From contig JALWSW010000029.1 in NCBI GenBank assembly GCA_027080125.1, forward strand, positions 1-30,004: a stretch of 30,004 nt of DNA, read 5' to 3'. The position numbers and the translations under genes were made by a program. Below, piece by piece: positions 7,302 through 13,875 of this stretch. Every line of letters starts with the position of its first letter. Positions within the stretch are counted from its first letter, which is position 1. The notes under the pieces are model-generated. The model was not told the origin of the DNA. It saw only the letters and a list, made by a program, of their open reading frames with translations, and ran no database searches. This DNA is from Campylobacterales bacterium (GTDB lineage Bacteria; Campylobacterota_A; Desulfurellia; JAADFJ01).

Positions 7302-9083
7302 CTAATCTTTTACAGAAATCCTGTTTCTTCCCTCATTTTTGGCTTTATAAAGCGCCAGATCGGCCATTTTTACAAGCTCATTTTGATCGATGTTGTCCTT
7401 GGGAGTGACACTGGCAACACCGAGACTTACGGTTACACAGTTTAGAACTTTCGATTCGGTATAGGGAATATGGAGATTTTCTATATTTGTTTTGATTCTG
7501 TTGGCAATCATGCGAGCCCCGTTAATCTTTGTATCAGGCAGAATCACAACAAACTCCTCGCCTCCGTATCTTGAGACGCTGTCTGATGAGCGAAACAGAG
7601 AATCTTTGATGGTACCGGCTATTTTTATCAAACAGCTATCGCCTGCCTGATGACCGTAGCGGTCGTTATAACCTTTAAACAGATCAATATCAATCATAAT
7701 AAGCGATATCGGTTCTTTCTTTCTTTTTGCATCTCCCCATTTCGATTTAAAGGTCTCCTCAAACATACGCCTATTGTAGATGCCTGTAAGCGCATCAATG
7801 TAGGCAAGCTCACTGAACTCCTGAGCCATCTTTTCTACATCATATATCTTTTGCCTGAGCCTGCGTTCCCTGCCTATCTTGTCGGTAATATCGACCGCTG
7901 TTCCAACAATTGCGACCCTGCCTTTAAAGCGTGTAACATCAGCCTGAATCTCAAGAAAAACAACCTTTCCATCTTTACGCATCGCTTTGGCGTCATATTT
8001 GATTTTTGAAGCCTTCCCGGAAAGCAGATTCTCTATTCCCTTTTTAAGTCGTCCTTCATCCTCAAGTATTACCTGAAAAGGATTCAGTTTGCCGATTATC
8101 TCAGAGGAGCTGTAGCCTGTTAGTTTCTCAAACGCCGGATTTACATATCTGAACAGATTATCTTGAATAATATAGCTGGCTATCGATGATTTCTCGCTGA
8201 TAATGCGAAACATCCTTTCCGATTCTCTTATTATTCTATCAGCAGCTTTGCGTTCGGTTATATCTCTGATAATAGCAACTGCGTGCCGACTGCTATCCAA
8301 TATTACCATCGAAACAGAGATCTCGACAGGAAAAAGAGTTCCATCTTTTCTAACTGCTTCGGCTTCCTTTATATGACCTTTAAATGTCTTCCCGTTGTTT
8401 TTTGCAAATCTGAATAAGCCTGCTTTGGCTTTCTGTCTGTATTTTACAGGAATTATCGTCTCAACAAGCGCTTTTCCTTCTATCTCCTTTTTATCGTAAC
8501 CGAACATCATTTCAGCAGCCTTATTCCAGAGCTCTATCTTTTCTTCTTCATCTATCATCACAATCGCATCTAAAGCAGATCCAATTATAGCATCCAGTTT
8601 TTTCTTATTTTCTATAAGCTGATTTTCGGTTTGTCTTTTAGCGGTGATATCCTCGCCTGAAAACAGTATGCCTAAAATCTCCCCGTTGTGATCTTTTATA
8701 ACGGTGTTGTGAAAAGATATTAGAACCTCTTTGCCATCCTTTCTTACAAGTTCGTTTTCGAAATATTCAGGTGGCAACCGCTTACCAGCGATGATTTCCC
8801 TAAACAGCAGATACATTTTTTCAAAAATCGCCTCCGGTATAAGAAACTTAAACCAGTTTTTGCCTTCAAGGCTACCTGTCTCATACCCAAGGATCTCATA
8901 ACCTTTTCTGTTTATAAAAGTTATATCTCCATTGCGATCTATCGCCGCAATCATAACCTCGGCTATTTCCACATAGGCTTCATGATCAAGCGCATAAACA
9001 GCAGCCGGACATATACCAAGATTATCAGCATTTTTCCCGCCGGGTTCCCTGCCGCAATTCTCTATTTCCCAACAATGTTTCAT
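7302..9083 (-). CDS. Two-CW/PAS/PAS/PAS/GGDEF diguanylate cyclase
   Basis: Predicted to make cyclic di-GMP from two GTP in response to a signal. Domains by residue: an N-terminal cysteine motif CWEIENCGREPGG...GICPAA at 4-28 (the two-CW type, possibly metal- or redox-binding), PAS at about 36-150, PAS at 155-280, PAS at 283-405, a short coiled linker, and GGDEF at about 425-590. The catalytic signature is intact as GGEEF at 507-511, and DIDLFKGYND supplies metal-binding aspartate. RSSD at 498-501, five residues before GGEEF, is an inhibitory I-site, so product feedback is expected. No transmembrane helix is evident, so it should be cytosolic. It lies 15 bases after hemC on the same strand. 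No strong ribosome site is seen at ATG 9083, which suggests coupled or weak translation. Confidence 0.93.
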   Translation of the reverse strand: MKHCWEIENCGREPGGKNADNLGICPAAVYALDHEAYVEIAEVMIAAIDRNGDITFINRKGYEILGYETGSLEGKNWFKFLIPEAIFEKMYLLFREIIAGKRLPPEYFENELVRKDGKEVLISFHNTVIKDHNGEILGILFSGEDITAKRQTENQLIENKKKLDAIIGSALDAIVMIDEEEKIELWNKAAEMMFGYDKKEIEGKALVETIIPVKYRQKAKAGLFRFAKNNGKTFKGHIKEAEAVRKDGTLFPVEISVSMVILDSSRHAVAIIRDITERKAADRIIRESERMFRIISEKSSIASYIIQDNLFRYVNPAFEKLTGYSSSEIIGKLNPFQVILEDEGRLKKGIENLLSGKASKIKYDAKAMRKDGKVVFLEIQADVTRFKGRVAIVGTAVDITDKIGRERRLRQKIYDVEKMAQEFSELAYIDALTGIYNRRMFEETFKSKWGDAKRKKEPISLIMIDIDLFKGYNDRYGHQAGDSCLIKIAGTIKDSLFRSSDSVSRYGGEEFVVILPDTKINGARMIANRIKTNIENLHIPYTESKVLNCVTVSLGVASVTPKDNIDQNELVKMADLALYKAKNEGRNRISVKD

Positions 9084-9098
9084 AATAACAACTACAAC

Positions 9099-10001
9099 CT
9101 AATTAAGTAATTCTCTTGCGCCTTCTGCCTCAAACTGTCTGTAAGCGGCAATACCGATTTCTTTAGCCGCCCCATCATCAAGACTATCAAGGTCATAGAC
9201 TTTTCTGATATATCGCTTTCCGGCAATATCGGAAAGAAATGCATAAAATTTGCCGGGATTTTCTTTATATTCCAGATATGCGGCAACAGGTATGTGGCAT
9301 CCACCTCCAAAACTGTTCACAAAGCTGCGTTCCTGGGTTGCGGCAATCTCAGAGCTCTTGTCATTCAGAAACCGGACAATCCCGCCGGCTTTATCGTTTT
9401 TTCTTGTCTGGATGCCTATTATGCCTTGAGTTGAAGCGGGAATCATTCTGTCGGTTTTCAGAACCTCGGTAATTCTATTTTCCAAGCCTAATCTGCGTAG
9501 TGCAGCCGCAGCAACAATTATCCCGTCATAAAGCCCTTCATCCAATTTTTTTAAGCGTGTATAGATGTTTCCTCTGAGTGTTTTTATCTGAAAATCATCT
9601 CGCCATAAGCGAAGTTGAGCGGATCTTCTCAGACTTGATGTGCCGATAACGGCTCCGGCAGGAAGCTCTTCAATGCAGCCATATTTTGCGCTCACAAATG
9701 CATCAAAGGGCAATTCCCGCTCAAGATGCGCTACAATCTCAGTGCCCTCTGCCAAAATAGCAGGCACGTCCTTCATACTGTGAACAGCAATATCGACTTT
9801 GCCCTCTATCAACGCCTCCTCAATCTCCTTTATGAACAGCCCCTTGCCGCCGAAGGTATAAAGCGGTTTGTCTTTTATTTTATCTCCGGTTGTTTTTATA
9901 ACAACAATCTCAGTTTCAACGCCGTTTTCTTTTAGTTTGCCTGCCACATAGTTTGCCTGCCACAGCGCAAGCTTGCTGCCTCTTGTTCCTATTTTTATCA
10001 A
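9099..10001 (-). CDS. hemC: Porphobilinogen deaminase (hydroxymethylbilane synthase)
   Basis: Joins four porphobilinogen molecules into hydroxymethylbilane in haem and sirohaem synthesis. I place the start at TTG 10001, giving 300 residues beginning MIKIGTRGSKLALWQ. A longer frame from 10049 would add 16 residues that align with nothing in the family and lie inside hemA. GGAGG on the minus strand lies about nine bases before this TTG, and the TTG overlaps the hemA TGA. Key residues are present: the SMKDVP loop with Asp78, the arginine-rich SSLRRSAQ and TLRGNI, and Cys235 in GGGCHIP, which carries the dipyrromethane cofactor. It is translationally coupled to hemA. Confidence 0.95.
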   Translation of the reverse strand: MIKIGTRGSKLALWQANYVAGKLKENGVETEIVVIKTTGDKIKDKPLYTFGGKGLFIKEIEEALIEGKVDIAVHSMKDVPAILAEGTEIVAHLERELPFDAFVSAKYGCIEELPAGAVIGTSSLRRSAQLRLWRDDFQIKTLRGNIYTRLKKLDEGLYDGIIVAAAALRRLGLENRITEVLKTDRMIPASTQGIIGIQTRKNDKAGGIVRFLNDKSSEIAATQERSFVNSFGGGCHIPVAAYLEYKENPGKFYAFLSDIAGKRYIRKVYDLDSLDDGAAKEIGIAAYRQFEAEGARELLN

Positions 10002-11317
10002 TGGTGGCTGCCTCCGTTCATCGCCTCTGTTGCCTGGACAAAGAAACATTTTATATCACTGCTTTTCCTTCTTGATATGCCATACATCTGTTTTATAGCC
10101 TCGATATACATATCGCCTTCCGGATCATTGGCATACTCTCTTATCGCCATAGTAGGACCGTGAAGAATCTTATCAACTATAGCCTTGCTCATCTTATCCA
10201 ATATCTTTCTCTCTTTCATACTCAACTCTCTTCCGAGCGATCTTTCAGCTTCGCTCAACTCCTCTTTCCGGATTCTCTCAACCTGAATCCTTATGCTCTT
10301 GATAATCTTCTCATAATTCATCGACTCCATGTAGGACAAGAATTCCCCTACCCCATAGGTTATAATCTTTTCTGCTTTTTGAGCCTCCATCTTTCTGAAG
10401 TTCATAGCCTCCTTGACCGTAGATTCAAGATCATCAATATTTACAACTTTTATTCCTTCTATATGGTCAATTTCAGGGTCAATATCTCTGGGAACAGCAA
10501 TATCTACAATAAGAAGATCCGGTTTTGTTTTTGTAATGTCGGATCTTTTTATCATAAAATCCTTGCTTGCGGTTGATGAGATTATGATGTCAACATCCTT
10601 CAAAACGGTAGAAATCTCACCAAGATGAATAGGCTTGGCTTCATAAATCTCGGCAATTTCCGCAGCTTTGGAAAATGTTCTGTTGGCAATATAAGCGATT
10701 GACGCTCCTGAGGCATCCAGATGCTTTGCGGCAAGCTCTATCATCTTTCCCGCACCAATCAAAAGAGCTTTTTTTCCAGCAATATCACCAAAATGCTCCT
10801 TTGCCTTTATAACAGCCGCATAACTTATCGAAACAGGCTCCTCTCCAATCCTTGTTTCTGTCCTGACGCGCTTTGAAATCATAAACGCTCTGCGCATTAT
10901 TCTGTTTAATGTTACACCTGAGGTTCTGGTTTCAACGCTTGCCCTGTAAGCGTTCTTCAGTTGACCTAAAATTTGCGGCTCTCCTATAATTTCAGAATCA
11001 AGACTGGCTCCCACTCTGAAAATATGATGCAGTGCCTCGTCACCTTTTAATACTCTGGCATACTCCTTCCAATTTCCTACCTCAAAGTTTTCATCTATCC
11101 ATCTGTATGCTGCTACGATAGCAGCGGACATATCTTTTGAGGGCACAACAAAAAACTCGGTTCTGTTGCATGTTGAAAGTATCATACATTCGGCAATCTC
11201 AGGCAACTGGTGCAGTTTGCATAAGGCGCCGTAAAGCTCTCTTTCGGGAATATTGAAGCATTCCCGTATTTCTACCGGGGTTGTTTTAAAGCTTAATCCA
11301 AGTGAAAACAGATTCAC
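9998..11317 (-). CDS. hemA: Glutamyl-tRNA reductase
   Basis: First committed enzyme of the C5 route to 5-aminolevulinate. It reduces glutamyl-tRNA(Glu) with NADPH. Length is 439 residues, normal for the family. The catalytic domain has the active-site Cys50 in LSTCNRTEFF, at the same number as in E. coli. The NADPH domain has LIGAGKMIELAAKHL at about 190-205, and the helical dimerisation domain follows. The start is GTG 11317, with AGGAGG on the minus strand about four bases upstream. The hemA-hemC order is common in bacteria. There is no hemX-like gene in front, and a 139-base divergent intergenic region separates it from the metal transporter. Confidence 0.96.
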   Translation of the reverse strand: MNLFSLGLSFKTTPVEIRECFNIPERELYGALCKLHQLPEIAECMILSTCNRTEFFVVPSKDMSAAIVAAYRWIDENFEVGNWKEYARVLKGDEALHHIFRVGASLDSEIIGEPQILGQLKNAYRASVETRTSGVTLNRIMRRAFMISKRVRTETRIGEEPVSISYAAVIKAKEHFGDIAGKKALLIGAGKMIELAAKHLDASGASIAYIANRTFSKAAEIAEIYEAKPIHLGEISTVLKDVDIIISSTASKDFMIKRSDITKTKPDLLIVDIAVPRDIDPEIDHIEGIKVVNIDDLESTVKEAMNFRKMEAQKAEKIITYGVGEFLSYMESMNYEKIIKSIRIQVERIRKEELSEAERSLGRELSMKERKILDKMSKAIVDKILHGPTMAIREYANDPEGDMYIEAIKQMYGISRRKSSDIKCFFVQATEAMNGGSHH

Positions 11318-11344
11318 GATACCTCCTGATATTGAACAAACTAT

Positions 11345-11401
11345 TTTATGCTGTATATTAGCCTAATATGGCAATTTTTAGCATAAATCCTGTTTTGTCA
11401 A
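11345..11401. promoter_or_regulatory. Nested inverted repeats and promoter element in the hemA / ABC divergent region
   Basis: Outer arms TTTATGCT (11345-11352) and AGCATAAA (11380-11387) form a perfect inverted repeat. Inside it lies a second one, ATATTA (11355-11360), GCC, TAATAT (11364-11369). On the minus strand a TTGACA (11401-11396) could be the hemA -35, with only a weak AAAAAT about 16 bases on, which would put the outer right arm inside that promoter. The layout suits an operator between two divergent units. The regulator is unknown. Because one side is a metal ABC transporter, a Zur/Fur-like protein is one possibility. Confidence 0.4.
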
Positions 11402-11456
11402 GCGCTCGGATGAATATGGCTGTTTTTCAAATGAGAAAATTTTGACCGTTTAGAAA

Positions 11457-12245
11457 ATGGAAGCAATAAAACTGGAGTCGGTATCAGTTTCATTCGGAAA
11501 TTTTCTTGCCCTTGATAATGTGAGCATATCGCTTGGGACAGGAAAATTGTTGGCTGTTGTAGGACCAAACGGAGCGGGGAAGACCACACTTTTAAAAATT
11601 ATGGCTGGCATTATAAAACCTTCCTCGGGCAAAGTCGCTCTTTTTGGTATGATGCCCGCTGAATATAGAAAGAAAAACCGCATCGGCTATCTTGCCCAGC
11701 AACAAAATCTAAATATTAACTTGCCCTTAACCGTTGGTGATGTGGTATATATGAATCTTGCGGAAATAAAAGGCATCGGCAAAAATAAAAAAAGGGGGAT
11801 GGTAGATGAGGCACTGCACAATGTTGGTATGCATGAGAAAAAAGAAAAAATTTTTGCCCATCTTTCCGGAGGCGAGCGTCAGAGAGTAATGATTGCAGGC
11901 GCAATTGCCAATATGCCAAAAATACTGTTTCTGGATGAGCCGAGCACCGGCGTTGATATTGTAAATCAAGATGATTTTTACAATTTTCTCTCGCATCTTG
12001 CAAGAAAACATAATATCACAATAGTTATGGTAACGCACGATATAGGAGTGATTTCAGATTATGTTGATGAAATTGCCTGTCTTAACAGAAAACTATATAT
12101 TCACGATAAAGCGGAAAATATTGATATGGACGAGGCTATGCAAAAACTGTATGGCAAAACCGGCAAAATCATTACCCATAAGCCGGATAACAAGAGCTGT
12201 TTCAGATGCCCGTTCAAAGATTTTAATTTAAAGGGGTTGCAATGA
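11457..12245 (+). CDS. znuC: Metal (zinc/manganese-type) ABC transporter ATPase
   Basis: ATP-hydrolysing subunit of an importer in the zinc/manganese group. Of 262 residues, the Walker A GPNGAGKTT is at about 36-44, the Q-loop near AQQQN, the signature LSGGERQR near 137-144, Walker B ILFLDEP followed by STGVD, and the switch His in VTHDIG. Assignment to metal uptake rests mainly on the adjoining ABC-3-type permease. The C-terminal tail has CFRCPF, a two-cysteine motif that might bind metal. ATG 11457 is forced by an in-frame TAG two codons upstream, yet no Shine-Dalgarno sequence is visible, so translation may be weak or leaderless. No substrate-binding protein is encoded nearby. Confidence 0.85.
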   Translation: MEAIKLESVSVSFGNFLALDNVSISLGTGKLLAVVGPNGAGKTTLLKIMAGIIKPSSGKVALFGMMPAEYRKKNRIGYLAQQQNLNINLPLTVGDVVYMNLAEIKGIGKNKKRGMVDEALHNVGMHEKKEKIFAHLSGGERQRVMIAGAIANMPKILFLDEPSTGVDIVNQDDFYNFLSHLARKHNITIVMVTHDIGVISDYVDEIACLNRKLYIHDKAENIDMDEAMQKLYGKTGKIITHKPDNKSCFRCPFKDFNLKGLQ

Positions 12246-13033
12246 TACTGCATCTTGAGCCTTTTATAACCAGAACCGTCATTGCAGATATTCTGATAGC
12301 ATTTCCGATGTCAATACTTTCGTTTTTTGTGGTAACAAAGCGAATCTCATTTGCTACGGTCTCAATAAGTCATGCAACATTCGGCGGAGTGGCAATCGCA
12401 ATCTTTGCAGGCGGATATCTTATGCCCATTACTATGCTGTTTTCCATATCAGCATCTCTTGTAATGGCTCTGCTGATTCAGGCAAAGCTCACAAAGGACA
12501 GCTCTATCGGCATAATTTTTTCCTCTATAATGGCTTTTTCGGTTATATTAATAAGCATTTCAAAAGGATATCAGACCGACATAACAAGCTATCTGTTCGG
12601 CAATATTCTGATGCTTACAAATTCCGACATCAAAATAATCGTTGTTGTCTGCATAGTGGTTCTTGTTGTTGTATATAAAAATTTCTGGAAATTTATGCTT
12701 ACGACATTTTCCGAATCAATTGCCGATACCAACGGGGTTTCGGTCAAAAAAACAAATCTACTTTTTTTTGCACTGCTCGGACTTGTCGTTTCCATAGGTG
12801 TCAAAATGATAGGAATTATTCTTATCTCCTCACTCCTTATTCTTCCGGCATCGGTAGCTCTTAATCTCAGCAGCCGCTACAGGCAGGTTATCACCATAAG
12901 CTTCATATCCGCACTTACCTCAACAATCGGCGGCACCTGGATTTCGTGGGAATTTGATATACCGACAGGAGCATCAATCGCATCGTTTGCTTCGCTCCTG
13001 TTTTTTATAACATTGCCGTTTAAAAAACAATGA
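12242..13033 (+). CDS. znuB: Metal ABC transporter permease (ABC-3 family)
   Basis: Membrane channel partner of the preceding ATPase, 263 residues with about eight hydrophobic segments. Family markers are DSSIGIIFSSIMAFSVILIS followed by DITSYLFGNILM in the middle, and GVKMIGIILISSLLILPAS near 190-210, which correspond to conserved stretches of ZnuB/TroC/MntB permeases. Substrate could be zinc, manganese or iron, and the sequence does not decide. Start and stop both use ATGA overlaps: with the ATPase at 12242-12245 and with the recombinase at 13030-13033. The cognate periplasmic binding protein is absent from this window. Confidence 0.87.
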   Translation: MILHLEPFITRTVIADILIAFPMSILSFFVVTKRISFATVSISHATFGGVAIAIFAGGYLMPITMLFSISASLVMALLIQAKLTKDSSIGIIFSSIMAFSVILISISKGYQTDITSYLFGNILMLTNSDIKIIVVVCIVVLVVVYKNFWKFMLTTFSESIADTNGVSVKKTNLLFFALLGLVVSIGVKMIGIILISSLLILPASVALNLSSRYRQVITISFISALTSTIGGTWISWEFDIPTGASIASFASLLFFITLPFKKQ

Positions 13034-13875
13034 ATCTTGACGGATTTGCCGAATATCTGAGAATAAAAAGAGGTCTGGGCGAGAAAACTGTCGATGGATA
13101 TGTCTCCGATATCAATCAGTTTTTGAAGTTTAGCGAAGGTTCCCTTGATAGCTACACGATCAATCACTATATAGAACAGTCTCTCAAAACTAAAAAAGCC
13201 CGCACGATAAACCGTTTTATATCGGCAATGGTTAATCTCAGAGAGTGGCTGGAGCTTATAGGGAAAAAGTATGAATTCAGAACTCCTGAGAGACTCATAA
13301 CTGCTAAAAGACTGCCTAAATTTATAAGCTATGATAAGCTGAAGACAATCTTCAATCTACCTGTAAAAACAGAAATCGACTACAGAAATATGTTCATCTT
13401 TTTATTTATCTATTCAACCGGAATAAGGGTAAGTGAGGCGGTAAACATAAAGCTCTCGGATATTCATACGGATAAAGGATTTGTTTCGGTCTCAGGCAAA
13501 GGAAATAAGCAGCGTGCCGTTCCGATAGCAACTCGCGTAAAGCCGCTTCTTGAGGAATATATAAAAATTCATCGGGTGGCAATTTTGAAAAACAACGGCT
13601 CGGATTATCTGTTTGTCGGCAAAAAAGGTAAACTTACACGGCAGATGATATGGCGTATAATAAAGGATATAGGACTGAAGCTGGGGATTGAAAACAGTCA
13701 TCCGCATCTTTTGAGGCACAGTTATGCAACCGCTCTTACAACGGGAGGAGCCGATTTGAGAATTGTCGAGGCATTACTTGGTCACAAAAACCTTGAAACA
13801 ACCACTATATATACTCATATTCCAAGCACTTTTCTTGTCGATGAGTTCAAAAGATGCCATCCGAGGGAAAAATGA
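13030..13875 (+). CDS. Tyrosine recombinase, XerC/XerD type
   Basis: Site-specific recombinase, probably the housekeeping enzyme that resolves chromosome dimers at dif. It has 281 residues with an N-terminal SAM-like core-binding domain (about 1-85) and a catalytic domain. All catalytic residues are visible: Arg133 (TGIRVSE), Lys157 (GKGNK), His226 and Arg229 (HPHLLRHSYA), His252 (LLGH) and the nucleophile Tyr261 (IYTH). Length, the LRHSYATAL motif and the absence of mobile-element genes around it argue for XerC or XerD rather than a phage integrase. I cannot say which of the two. The start ATG overlaps the permease stop, so it is embedded in the transporter transcript. Confidence 0.9.
   Translation: MNLDGFAEYLRIKRGLGEKTVDGYVSDINQFLKFSEGSLDSYTINHYIEQSLKTKKARTINRFISAMVNLREWLELIGKKYEFRTPERLITAKRLPKFISYDKLKTIFNLPVKTEIDYRNMFIFLFIYSTGIRVSEAVNIKLSDIHTDKGFVSVSGKGNKQRAVPIATRVKPLLEEYIKIHRVAILKNNGSDYLFVGKKGKLTRQMIWRIIKDIGLKLGIENSHPHLLRHSYATALTTGGADLRIVEALLGHKNLETTTIYTHIPSTFLVDEFKRCHPREK

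Noticed and set aside
7287..7310. Small hairpin AGATT/AATCT at the end of the cyclase gene as a terminator
   Set aside because: A five-base AT-rich stem overlapping the stop codon without a following T-run is too weak to call.
13030..13875. Tyrosine recombinase as the sign of an integrated mobile element
   Set aside because: It sits in a tightly overlapping chromosomal gene run, has XerC/D length and motifs, and there are no att-like repeats, tRNA or phage genes nearby.
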